The notes below the pieces were generated by a model, which saw only the letters and a list, made by a program, of their open reading frames with translations, did not search any database and was not told the DNA's origin. From Fibrobacter sp. (GTDB lineage Bacteria; Fibrobacterota; Fibrobacteria; Fibrobacterales; Fibrobacteraceae): 57,431 bases of DNA. Shown in pieces: positions 24,033-32,207 of the stretch; the stretch's first letter is position 1; every line of letters starts with the position of its first letter. The translations under genes and the position numbers were made by a program. The stretch spans positions 1 through 57,431 of the forward strand of contig JAGCPF010000055.1 of NCBI GenBank assembly GCA_017642335.1, written 5' to 3'.

Positions 24033-24040
24033 GAAATTTA
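24033..24040 (-). promoter_or_regulatory. Promoter box of COG0523 GTPase, 5 nt before ATG
   Basis: Minus strand TAAATTTCCTCGCATG, nearly identical to the miaB upstream region (TAAATTTGCCCGCATG) over 16 nt. Confidence 0.45.
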
Positions 24041-24188
24041 ACTTTTTTGCGTGTCGGTGGTTTGCCTTAGATATAGCGAGATAATCGTTTAGGTATGATG
24101 AAAAGGGGAAAACGTCACGAGAATGGAGCGTCGGCCAAGGAAGGGGTGGGTCACCTCATTTCAGGTTTGCCTGATTAAAGTTTTTTTC

Positions 24189-24196
24189 TACATTCG
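24189..24196 (+). promoter_or_regulatory. Promoter box TACATTCG before chorismate mutase
   Basis: TTGCCT (24167-24172), 16 nt, TACATT; the start codon follows 5 nt after the octamer. This probably gives the leaderless transcript of the aromatic operon. Confidence 0.45.
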
Positions 24197-24201
24197 GGGG
24201 T

Positions 24202-24474
24202 ATGGATATTAATGACTGGCGCGCGAAGATTGACGGGTTGACCGACGAACTGATAGCCCTCCTGAACAAGCGGGCGTCCTATGCCGAAGAGATTGGTAAA
24301 ATAAAAAAGCGGCAGGGGCTCCCGGTTTTCGATGCTTCGAGGGAACAGGGCGTCTTGGATGCTGTGGCAGAAAAGGCCCGCCTGGCTCATGAGTCGGGTG
24401 CTCCGCTCACTCCGGACTCGATAAAGAGAATTTTCGGGGTCATCATGGAAGAAACTCGCAAGGTGGAGGAATAG
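24202..24474 (+). CDS. Chorismate mutase, AroQ class
   Basis: 90 residues, the size of a stand-alone AroQ domain. It converts chorismate to prephenate. The three-helix layout and active-site positions are visible: DINDWRAKIDGLTDELIALLNKR with both Arg, KIKKRQGLPVFDASRE with Lys and Arg/Glu, and a C-terminal helix IKRIFGVIMEETRKVE. The stop is followed directly by the ATG of the prephenate dehydrogenase gene, which performs the next step to tyrosine. Phenylalanine and tyrosine synthesis could both use it. Confidence 0.93.
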   Translation: MDINDWRAKIDGLTDELIALLNKRASYAEEIGKIKKRQGLPVFDASREQGVLDAVAEKARLAHESGAPLTPDSIKRIFGVIMEETRKVEE

Positions 24475-25659
24475 ATGGCAGAAGGTCTTGCTACTCGGCT
24501 TTCGTCGGGGCGCATTGCTCTGGTCGGTTTCGGCTTGTTGGCCGGTTCCATCGCATCGGCTATCAAGCAGGCCGGTTTGCCCACGAAGATTCGTGCGGTG
24601 AGTTCTCCCTCGACTTTGAAGCGCGCCCAGGATCTCGGCTTGGTGGACGAATGTTTCGAATACGGCCAGGTAGAGGAGTGGGCCAAGGATTGCGACCTGA
24701 TTTTGCTCTGTGCCCCGATTCTCCATATCCTCAAGACGCTCGATGCGTTGGGCCATGTTTCGTGGGCCGGTAACGAGAGCGCGAAGCCGTGCCTGGTGAG
24801 CGACATCGGCAGCACCAAGGTGCAAATTTGCAAGGCCGGTGCAAGGCTCCCGCGGCCGTTCCGCTTTGTGGGTAGCCATCCGATGGCCGGTTCCGAGAAG
24901 AGAACTTGCGAGTTCAGTGACCCGGCGATTTACGAGAATGCTTATTGGTTCGTGTGTCCGCCAGAAGGGACGGACGAATCGGTTTATGCTCCGCTTTTGG
25001 AACTGGTGCGTTTTTTGGGAGCCAATGCGGTCGTGTTCCCTCCGGAACATCACGACCGGACCATGGCCTGGGTAAGCCACATGCCGCAGATGCTGAGCTC
25101 TACGCTTGCTGCGGGGCTGCCGGAGCGCCTGCTCAAGCACAATTACCAGCACTATGCGGGGCGCGCCTTCCGCGACATGACGCGCATTGCCGCGAGTGGT
25201 TGGGGAATGTGGCACGACATTGCCGTCACGAACCGCGACGAGACCGTACTTGCCTTGCGCGAAGTGCGCGAAGGCCTGGACAAGACTATCGAGGCGATGG
25301 ATTCGCTTGATGTGGTGGACGGTGCAATGCCGCTTGCCGAGGGCGGGAACGACCATTCCGAGTCGCTGGCCCGTATTTTCAAGGCCGGTAACGACGGGAG
25401 GGCGAGCTTGTTCGTCCCGGGCAGGAACGCCGCCGCTTCTTTTTCCGAAATTACCGTGCAGCTCAAGGACAAGCCGGGTGCGCTTCTCAGCGTGATGCAG
25501 CCGCTTGCCCAAGAAGGCTTGAATATCCGCGACATCGAACTGATGAAGGTGCGCGAGAATGTGGCGGGGACTTTGTTGCTCGCGTTCAAGACTCCCGAAG
25601 AGGCTGCCCGTGCCGTTAACGTGCTCCGCTACCTCGAGTACGAAGTCAAGGAACGTTAG
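24475..25659 (+). CDS. tyrA: Prephenate dehydrogenase with C-terminal ACT domain
   Basis: 394 residues. It oxidises prephenate to 4-hydroxyphenylpyruvate for tyrosine. The NAD-binding start ALVGFGLLAGSIASAI is a GxGLxGxS-type loop. DIGSTK and FVGSHPMAGSEKRTCEFS are the classical TyrA motifs with the substrate-binding His, and HDRTMAWVSHMPQ follows. Residues about 322-394 form an ACT domain (FSEITVQLKDKPGALLSVM), so feedback control by tyrosine or another amino acid is likely. It starts at the base after the chorismate mutase stop, with a GGTGGAGG ribosome site inside that gene. The next gene begins 32 nt on. Confidence 0.93.
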   Translation: MAEGLATRLSSGRIALVGFGLLAGSIASAIKQAGLPTKIRAVSSPSTLKRAQDLGLVDECFEYGQVEEWAKDCDLILLCAPILHILKTLDALGHVSWAGNESAKPCLVSDIGSTKVQICKAGARLPRPFRFVGSHPMAGSEKRTCEFSDPAIYENAYWFVCPPEGTDESVYAPLLELVRFLGANAVVFPPEHHDRTMAWVSHMPQMLSSTLAAGLPERLLKHNYQHYAGRAFRDMTRIAASGWGMWHDIAVTNRDETVLALREVREGLDKTIEAMDSLDVVDGAMPLAEGGNDHSESLARIFKAGNDGRASLFVPGRNAAASFSEITVQLKDKPGALLSVMQPLAQEGLNIRDIELMKVRENVAGTLLLAFKTPEEAARAVNVLRYLEYEVKER

Positions 25660-25691
25660 TTTTCAATTTATTTGTAAAGAGATTGTTTGAA

Positions 25692-27062
25692 ATGGATTTG
25701 TTGATTAACCCGGACCGCGAACGCACAAAACTGGCTCTCCTCATGGCACTGCTCGTGAATGGGCGCACCGTCTTCGAGGATTTCGCCTGGGCAACGGGTG
25801 CCGAGCGCTTTGCCGCTACATTGAAGGAGTTCGGTCTCGAGTACGAACAGCAGGGGCACCAACTCGTCGTGTCGGGCAAGGGGTTCCAGTATTCGGTGCC
25901 GACGCTGCTCCCGATTGATTTCCCGGAATACGAGAGCGTGCTTCTGTGGACGCTTGCAAGCAAGTCCTGCGATACGGTTTATACTTTCGCTGCCGATGGT
26001 GACGAAGCGGGCGTTGCGTCCGTGAATGCCGCCAAGGCTTTGCTCCAGAAATATTTCAAGGTGAATGTGCAGGCCGACGAACCGGCCCGGTTCGCCTTCT
26101 GTTTCGACATGGCAGAACCGCCTATCCGGAAGGATTCTTTGGGCAATGTTCCCTACATCATGCGAAACCGCCTGCTTTTGCGCACGCTTGTCCGTAGCGA
26201 ATACCTTGCGTTTGAAGAAGCGTCCGTGGTGCGCGATCAGTTGACGCGTATGCTCCAGTACTTCGGCGTAGCGCTCAAGTACGAAGGCCGTGGCATGGAA
26301 CAGCTGAGCGAATTTGAACGCCGTTTGATGATGGCCCAAGGGAAAAAGATTGAACGCACCCAGGCGACGGAACTTTCGGAGACGAAGGTGATTACCGCCC
26401 GCGATTATTACATTCCCGGCGATTCGACAGAAGCATTTGCGATTGCCTTGCTCGTGACGGTCGGCGGCGTCCATAAAGATACGGTCGTGAAGGTCAAGAA
26501 TGTCGACCTGAACGGTGGGCGTGCAGGGGCGTTCGGTTGCCTCAAGCGCATGGGTGCCAATATCGAGACGGTCTCTCGCCGCGAAAAGTTCGGTGACGTA
26601 TTCGGGGATTTGGAAATCCGCCCGCTCGCTGCCGGCAAACGCTTGCAGGGCCGTCGTTTTTCCGAAGAAATTATTTCGACCTCGCTCGAGGAGTACGCGT
26701 TGCTCTCGGTGGCCGCCTGTTTTGCGGGTGGCGAGACGATTCTCCGTTTGCCCAAGGAAGTGCGCGAACAGATCCGGCCGGTGAACGAGTTCTTGGCCGA
26801 GAACCTGCGCAAGACAGGCGTCGAAGTGGGCGTTTACGACGACGGCATTGTCATTCGCGGCATGGAAAATATCGTCAACGGTAGCGATTTCGATGGCGGC
26901 GAGTGGCCGCAGGTCGGCCTCGCGCTTACGGTGCTTTCGCTGGCGATCCAGAACGATGAACCTGTCGGTCATGTCGAGGTTGTGGAACAGAGCTTCCCGG
27001 GAATTGTCGACAAGCTCAAGAGTGTGCTGGTCCAGGAAAATTCTGAAAAGGAGGGCGCATGA
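25692..27062 (+). CDS. EPSP-synthase-fold protein lacking canonical active-site motifs
   Basis: 456 residues, slightly longer than AroA (~430). Fold-level similarity is clear in YYIPGDSTEAFAIALLV, LNGGRAGAFGCLKRMGANIE, the hydrophobic LLSVAACFAGGETILRL and NLRKTGVEVGVYDDGIVIRG, which correspond to AroA segments in the same order. The substrate-binding signatures are absent: the N-terminal PGDKS/PGSKS is INPDRERTK, the LxxGNSGT segment is missing, KESDR reads KEVREQIRP, and the C-terminal KT/FPDYF-type Lys region reads VVEQSFPGIVDKL. It is therefore probably not a normal AroA and may be regulatory, structural, or a new activity. ATG 25692 is chosen; a TTG three codons earlier is possible. It overlaps nadK by 4 nt. 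Confidence 0.75.
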   Translation: MDLLINPDRERTKLALLMALLVNGRTVFEDFAWATGAERFAATLKEFGLEYEQQGHQLVVSGKGFQYSVPTLLPIDFPEYESVLLWTLASKSCDTVYTFAADGDEAGVASVNAAKALLQKYFKVNVQADEPARFAFCFDMAEPPIRKDSLGNVPYIMRNRLLLRTLVRSEYLAFEEASVVRDQLTRMLQYFGVALKYEGRGMEQLSEFERRLMMAQGKKIERTQATELSETKVITARDYYIPGDSTEAFAIALLVTVGGVHKDTVVKVKNVDLNGGRAGAFGCLKRMGANIETVSRREKFGDVFGDLEIRPLAAGKRLQGRRFSEEIISTSLEEYALLSVAACFAGGETILRLPKEVREQIRPVNEFLAENLRKTGVEVGVYDDGIVIRGMENIVNGSDFDGGEWPQVGLALTVLSLAIQNDEPVGHVEVVEQSFPGIVDKLKSVLVQENSEKEGA

Positions 27063-27943
27063 AAACTCCGTTCAAAAGGATAGGCATTGTCGGATTCAAA
27101 GACAAGAGTGCGGACCTCGTCCATGCCCTGGAACTGGTCGGTGCCTGGGCGAAGGTGCATCCTGAAATAAAATTCTGCGCCATCAATACGCTCGGTGCCC
27201 TCATCAAGAAGCCGATTGTCGCGGTCAAGCAGTCCGAGCTCCATAAGATGGACATGCTCCTCGCCATTGGCGGCGACGGCACGGTGCTTTCGGCGGCGCA
27301 TATCGCGCTCGGCCACAATACGCCCATTCTCGGTGTGAACGTAGGTCGCGTCGGGTTCTTGGCGGAATCCCGCGTGGAAGGCCTTACGAAAACTCTTGAC
27401 GATTTGCTGGCCGGGGATTTTTCGACTCGCGAACGCATGATGATCGATGTCGCTGTCTATCGCGGCAAGAAGTGCATTGCCCGGCAGACGGTTTTGAACG
27501 AACTCCATATCCGCCCGCACATGCCCGAACGCATGGTGAACGTGAACGTGGCCTACAACGGCACCCAGCTCACTGAATACTGGGCCGATTCCCTGCTGAT
27601 TTCGACTCCGACCGGCTCGACGGCCTACAACCTGGCCGCAGGGGGCCCGATTATCCATCCGAATACGCCTGCCGTGGTGCTGACTCCGGTCGCCCCGAGC
27701 AGCCTTTCGGTGCGGCCTCTTGTGCTTTCGCTGACCGACAAGAAAATGCAAATCAAGTCGGCTGTGGACGGCTCGCTGGACCTCGTCTTTGACGGACGCA
27801 GTTTTGTCGAGATGAAGCAGGGCGAATACGTGACCTTGAGCGAAAGTGCTTCGGTGACGACGTTCATCCGCATGCGCCATACGGGATTCGTGGGTGCTCT
27901 CCGCGAAAAACTCGGATGGACGGGCAAGCCGAGACTTGCCTAA
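27059..27943 (+). CDS. nadK: NAD kinase
   Basis: 294 residues, normal for the family. It makes NADP from NAD and ATP. The GGDGT motif is at about residues 71-75 (LLAIGGDGTVLSAA), followed by PILGVNVGRVGFLAE, the NE motif in VLNELHI and the conserved STPTGSTAYNLAAGGPI substrate loop. Its ATG overlaps the stop of the EPSP-synthase-like gene (ATGA), so it belongs to the same aromatic operon. TyrA uses NAD or NADP and AroE uses NADPH, which may explain the link, though co-location may be incidental. Confidence 0.95.
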   Translation: MKTPFKRIGIVGFKDKSADLVHALELVGAWAKVHPEIKFCAINTLGALIKKPIVAVKQSELHKMDMLLAIGGDGTVLSAAHIALGHNTPILGVNVGRVGFLAESRVEGLTKTLDDLLAGDFSTRERMMIDVAVYRGKKCIARQTVLNELHIRPHMPERMVNVNVAYNGTQLTEYWADSLLISTPTGSTAYNLAAGGPIIHPNTPAVVLTPVAPSSLSVRPLVLSLTDKKMQIKSAVDGSLDLVFDGRSFVEMKQGEYVTLSESASVTTFIRMRHTGFVGALREKLGWTGKPRLA

Positions 27944-27950
27944 TCCCCCT

Positions 27951-27970
27951 ATTTACACTATATTGTAAAT
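27951..27970. promoter_or_regulatory. Inverted repeat ATTTACA/TGTAAAT after nadK
   Basis: ATTTACA and TGTAAAT separated by 6 nt, symmetric. It sits between nadK and the TIGR02171 gene and could be an operator; the TATATT-like centre also resembles a -10 box. A related TTTTACA/TGTAAAA repeat lies after the same gene. Confidence 0.4.
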
Positions 27971-28010
27971 AAAAAATATGATTTAAAATTGTGGGGCCCG
28001 TTCGGAGGAA

Positions 28011-30911
28011 ATGGTCGGACGTATCTTTATATTGCTAGTCGCCCTTGCGATAGCGTCTTGTTCTTCCGAGGACAAGGATGGACCTTCTGTTCCCGATTTT
28101 GGCCCTGTCGAGTCCAGTTCCTCGTACATTGAAGAACTTCCTGTTTCATCATCCAGTTTTGATGGCGGCATAGCCGGTTCCTCGAGTTCGGAGGTTGTTT
28201 CCGGGGCTTTGCAACGGGACTTGGTGAAAATTCATTCTGAGGGTGCAAGCGTCGTTGTCGGTACGAATCTCGAATCGGCTTGGATAAAAGACCGTCCCCA
28301 GATGAATGTCGTTTTTTCGTACGATTTTTCTATTGGCCGGCATGAGGTGACCTGCGGGGAATACAATGCACTCCTTGCGTCTCCCGAAACGGGTATTGCG
28401 GGTGCGGTGTTCCTGGAATGCGATAATGACTCGCTGCCGGCCACGAACATGACCTACTACGATGCGGTTCTTTATGCCAATGCCCGTAGCAAACAGGAAA
28501 AATATGATACGGCTTATGCGTACACGGGGCGGATTTCCGATGCCGATGGTCATTGCATTGGATTGAATGGTCTCGTCTTCCGTCCTGAAGTGAATGCTTA
28601 TCGACTGCCGACCGAAGCGGAATGGGTCTTTGCTGCCGGGAAAAACTGGAACCCGCAAATGGGCTGGACCTCGGACAATTCGAATTACAAGCCCCATCAG
28701 GTATGTACGGCAGAGGAGACTGTGGGCAAGGATTCTTCGTTCCTTTGCGACATGGCCGGGAATGTCATGGAGTGGACGAACGACTGGCTAGGCAGTTTCC
28801 GTGATACGACTGTTCGTAATTTTGTCGGAGCTCCTGACGGCAGCGGGCTGGGTGAACGTGTTTTGAAGGGAGGCGGGTTCCGCAATGCTTCTACTTCTGT
28901 CAACTTGTTCAGTCGCGGCGACGTATATACGGTGACTTCGTCGACTCGGGCGGAATACGTAGGTTTCCGCATTGCCTTCGGAGCCATTCCGGATGCTGTG
29001 TGGATGGGGAAGGACGGCAAGGCCTCTACGAGCCGGATGGTTGCGCTGACCGATGCCTTTACGCTGCAAGGCGTCACTGGCGTTTACGATGCCAAGATCG
29101 CGTTCAGGAACGACATTACCGGAAACCTGGCTTTTGTTGATTTCTCCAACGGAGGCGTTCCGGCGGTCATAGAAATTGTCGATACCATAGATTCCTACCA
29201 TCCGGATATCTCTCCCGACGGAAAAAAAGTTGCCTTTTGTACAAGCCCGGAAGGTATTGACGGAAGGTCCGAACTGTATGTCCGCAATTTGAGCGGGGCT
29301 GGGAGCAATCTCGTCAAGTTGAATGTGGAGTCGGCCTCCATCCCGCGCTGGAAAGTCACGCCGGAAGGGGATACGGTAATTGTCTATGTGTCGGATGCCG
29401 GAAACAACAAGAATGCTGGGGATTTTTTCTCAAAAAGTACTTGGCAGGTTCCGTTCTCCAACGGACAATTTGGCACGCCGACGAAACTGTATAACGGCGC
29501 TTTCCATGGAGGCGTGAGTGAAAACGGCAAGCTCGCCGTCACGGGGTCGCGCCTTCTCCGTGCCCATATCGAGGATTCGTTGGGAAATCTTCACGATACG
29601 GTCTGGTACAATGGGAACCAGGTTTGCAATGTCAGCCTGTCCAAGGACGGAACCGACCGCACGCTATTCCTCGATTTTGGAGGAGAAATGGGACGCGCTT
29701 TTGTTGGGTATCGTTACAGTTCGCATGAACAGATATTGGTGGTGGACCATATGGGAAACCTGATTCATATGGCGCGCGCTCCGCAGGGGTACAGTTTTGA
29801 TCATAGCGAGTGGGCTCCGAAGGGGTTCTCTGAGTTGTCTGCTTCAGGGCTTGCGGTTGTCTCTCTTGTCAATGCTGATGGCGCACACGAAAAAATTGCT
29901 TTGGTGAACTTCACGAATAATACCGTCATGGACCTTATTGCTGGCGATGAACTTTGGCACCCCTGCTTATGGTTTAGACCCTTCCAGTCTGTGGTTGGGC
30001 CTGTTTCTCCGGACGAACCGGTTCTTGCCCCTGAAAGTGCCGGTGTGTACTTGTATCCGTATTATTCCGAGGCGGCGGCTGTATACAGGTTGAAAATGGA
30101 AATGTTCTGGAGGTATATCGGTACGTCGCAGGTCCTCGTTTATGGCAGTTCCCGCGTGGAACAAGGCGTTGTGCCGGAATTCGCTGCCGAGATAGAAATG
30201 CTGAATCTGGGAGTGATGGGCATAGACGTGAATCGTGATTTGTACTTTGCCAGAAATTACGGACTGAACCATTCGGGGAATCTGAAGGCAATCGCGCTGT
30301 CGCTGGATTTTGATTATTGGCGCCCGTTCAATGGAATCTTGGACGACATAATCTTCTATCCTGGATACACTTATGACAGAAACCATAATTTCTGGAAGGA
30401 TGGTATTCCGAGCCAGTTGCTGGAAAGGGTGGAATATGCATATTCTCCAAGTGCGGAACTGAGATACCGCTATTCTCGGCGCGGGGCTGCATTGGCTGGC
30501 GTCGGGTCTTGGGATAGGGATGGTACCGAGGTCCGGGACGATTCTACGGTGACGGAAGAACGGATGGCGTATATCGATTCCGCCATAAACGAGATTGCGC
30601 GTCTGGCAGAAGACTGTGCTGGCTTGAACATCCATTTAATCGGCCTTGTCTTTCCACAGGCTCCGCAATACAAAAATACGGGAAGCTTCGGTTTGTACGG
30701 AATTCAGAGAAGTGTGACTGTGAGAATCCTTGAAAGGCTGGATTCACTTGCGCAGGCGAATCCGTTCTTCCATTTGATGGACGAGAACAAGATGGGCAAT
30801 CATGATTATACGGACGAGGATGCTGTCAACCGGGATCACTTGAGCGAAAAAGGGGCCCGCAAGTTTACGGGCAGGTTTGTTGAGCTTCTCAAGAGCATTC
30901 TACCTGAGTGA
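28011..30911 (+). CDS. TIGR02171-type Fibrobacter paralogous lipoprotein
   Basis: 966 residues, matching the size of the F. succinogenes paralogous family TIGR02171 (unknown function). The signal peptide ends in the lipobox AIASC (about Cys 17), with SSSS-rich spacers to about residue 65. Three regions follow. About 75-325 is a formylglycine-generating-enzyme (FGE/SUMF1)-like domain (YRLPTEAEWVFAAG; CDMAGNVMEWTNDW; LKGGGFRN; YVGFRIA). About 330-665 contains beta-propeller segments of the TolB/PD40 type (SYHPDISPDGKKVAFCTS). About 690-966 looks like an SGNH hydrolase: VYGSSRVEQG near 711 as block I, LNLGVMGID, and NRDHLSEKGARKFT near 943 as the catalytic Asp-x-x-His block. A GGAGG ribosome site precedes the ATG. 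A surface polysaccharide role is a guess. Confidence 0.85.
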   Translation: MVGRIFILLVALAIASCSSEDKDGPSVPDFGPVESSSSYIEELPVSSSSFDGGIAGSSSSEVVSGALQRDLVKIHSEGASVVVGTNLESAWIKDRPQMNVVFSYDFSIGRHEVTCGEYNALLASPETGIAGAVFLECDNDSLPATNMTYYDAVLYANARSKQEKYDTAYAYTGRISDADGHCIGLNGLVFRPEVNAYRLPTEAEWVFAAGKNWNPQMGWTSDNSNYKPHQVCTAEETVGKDSSFLCDMAGNVMEWTNDWLGSFRDTTVRNFVGAPDGSGLGERVLKGGGFRNASTSVNLFSRGDVYTVTSSTRAEYVGFRIAFGAIPDAVWMGKDGKASTSRMVALTDAFTLQGVTGVYDAKIAFRNDITGNLAFVDFSNGGVPAVIEIVDTIDSYHPDISPDGKKVAFCTSPEGIDGRSELYVRNLSGAGSNLVKLNVESASIPRWKVTPEGDTVIVYVSDAGNNKNAGDFFSKSTWQVPFSNGQFGTPTKLYNGAFHGGVSENGKLAVTGSRLLRAHIEDSLGNLHDTVWYNGNQVCNVSLSKDGTDRTLFLDFGGEMGRAFVGYRYSSHEQILVVDHMGNLIHMARAPQGYSFDHSEWAPKGFSELSASGLAVVSLVNADGAHEKIALVNFTNNTVMDLIAGDELWHPCLWFRPFQSVVGPVSPDEPVLAPESAGVYLYPYYSEAAAVYRLKMEMFWRYIGTSQVLVYGSSRVEQGVVPEFAAEIEMLNLGVMGIDVNRDLYFARNYGLNHSGNLKAIALSLDFDYWRPFNGILDDIIFYPGYTYDRNHNFWKDGIPSQLLERVEYAYSPSAELRYRYSRRGAALAGVGSWDRDGTEVRDDSTVTEERMAYIDSAINEIARLAEDCAGLNIHLIGLVFPQAPQYKNTGSFGLYGIQRSVTVRILERLDSLAQANPFFHLMDENKMGNHDYTDEDAVNRDHLSEKGARKFTGRFVELLKSILPE

Positions 30912-31126
30912 TGGGACTTTTACAAGGTTTTGTATTTTACAATTTGTGCAAAAATCATCATTGAGTTTTACACAAATTGTAAAATAAATCATTCTTAAAA
31001 ACATTGTTTTTGAAAGAAAAATGCTTTTTTGAAGCGTTTTTAACATTTTTTGTAAAACTGGCATGTTCTTTGCTAATTAAACGCCGGATTACTGCATTTA
31101 ATTTAAGCTTAGCGAGAAAAATGCCT
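30912..31126. other. AT-rich gap with long inverted repeat, before dapF
   Basis: Contains a perfect 15-bp inverted repeat, ATTTTACAATTTGTG (30934-30948) and CACAAATTGTAAAAT (30971-30985), with a 22-nt loop. A weaker AAAAATGC/GCGTTTTT hairpin lies near 31020-31045. The former may terminate the TIGR02171 transcript or be an operator; no T run follows it. Confidence 0.5.
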
Positions 31127-31987
31127 ATGAAATTTTCAAAATGGACCGGTCTGGGTAACGATTTCGTGCTCTTGGAGCCGGGTCAGACTCCCGATTTCGG
31201 CAAAGGTTTTACAGAAAACGTCATTCGGCTCTGCGATCGCCGTTTCGGCATTGGCGCCGACGGAGTGGTCATTGTGACTCCGATGGACGGCGAGGGCTGC
31301 CTGGTTTTGGACAAGGCCGAAGTGGGACCTGCGTCTAAGGCAGTTGCGAACGGTGTCGATTTCGAAATGCGCATCTTCAATGCCGACGGGTCCGAGGCGG
31401 CCATGTGCGGGAACGCGACGCGTTGCGTGGCAAAGTTCATCGTCAGCCGCGGACTTGCCAAGTCGGCCGACACCAAGGTTTTCAATCTGCATACGAAGAG
31501 CGGGCTCGTGAAGCCTGCTCTTTTGGACGACGGTCGTGTGTGCGTGGACATGGGGCTCCCCAGGAATTTCCTCGGCTCCATCAAGCTCACCGCCGACAGC
31601 TACGACTTTACTGCCGAGACGGTCTCGATGGGCAACCCGCATGCAGTCATCTTCGTCGATGACATCGAGAAAATCCAGCTGGAAAAGTGGGGGAGCATCC
31701 TGGAGGTCGACAAGCAGTTCCCCGATAGATGCAATATTGAGTTTGCACAGGTGGTGACGCCCACCCAGATCCGCATGCGGGTCTGGGAACGGGGTTGCGG
31801 CGTTACCATGGCCTGCGGCACAGGTAGCTGCGCAACCCTCGTTGCGGCCCAGCGCACGGGCCGCGTGGGCGTCGAGGCCGACATCGTGCTGGACGGAGGA
31901 ACGCTCCACATCAAGCACGAGGAAGACGGCCCCGTCCTCATGACCGGCCCCGCACAAGAAGTATTCAAAGGAGAGATAGAGATGTGA
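31127..31987 (+). CDS. dapF: Diaminopimelate epimerase
   Basis: 286 residues. It converts LL-DAP to meso-DAP for lysine and peptidoglycan. The two catalytic cysteines lie in AAMCGNATRCVAKF (about Cys 93) and TMACGTGSCATLVA (about Cys 229). The N-terminal KWTGLGNDFVLLE and the SMGNPHAVIFVDD motif are also diagnostic. ATG 31127 begins MKFSKWTG as in homologues; another in-frame ATG lies two codons upstream, nearer to the AGCGAG ribosome site. The dapL gene that supplies its LL-DAP substrate follows after a 220-nt repeat-filled gap. Confidence 0.95.
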   Translation: MKFSKWTGLGNDFVLLEPGQTPDFGKGFTENVIRLCDRRFGIGADGVVIVTPMDGEGCLVLDKAEVGPASKAVANGVDFEMRIFNADGSEAAMCGNATRCVAKFIVSRGLAKSADTKVFNLHTKSGLVKPALLDDGRVCVDMGLPRNFLGSIKLTADSYDFTAETVSMGNPHAVIFVDDIEKIQLEKWGSILEVDKQFPDRCNIEFAQVVTPTQIRMRVWERGCGVTMACGTGSCATLVAAQRTGRVGVEADIVLDGGTLHIKHEEDGPVLMTGPAQEVFKGEIEM

Positions 31988-32207
31988 GGCGCCAGGCCCG
32001 AGGCTCCAGGCTCGAGGCTCGAGCAGTGAGCTATGAGATTATTTGTTGAGATTGCTTCAGGGCTGCCGCCCCTCGCAATGACAATTTTTTCCCATCGTCT
32101 TTCGTCTATTCCTAACCCCTAACCACTAACCACCAACCACTTCCTTCACCTCATACCTCGAAGCGCAGCGACCTCAAAGGCGCAACGCGCCGACCTCAAA
32201 CCTGATT
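31988..32207. repeat. Repeat-rich spacer between dapF and dapL
   Basis: 220 nt made of several low-complexity blocks: CCAGGCTCGAGGCTCGAGCA followed by GTGAGCTATGAG; the palindromic copy D at 32049-32082; CTAACCCCTAACCACTAACC; and CTCGAAGCGCAGCGACCTC with GGCGCAACGCGCCGACCTC. The first block recurs exactly downstream of dapL. No gene or clear promoter was seen. Confidence 0.7.
32049..32082 (-). repeat. Palindromic repeat copy D (intergenic)
   Basis: AGATTGCTTCAGGG...CTCGCAATGAC, the inverted orientation of the GTCATTGCGAG...GAAGCAATCT element found three times in trpCF. The centre differs. Confidence 0.8.
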
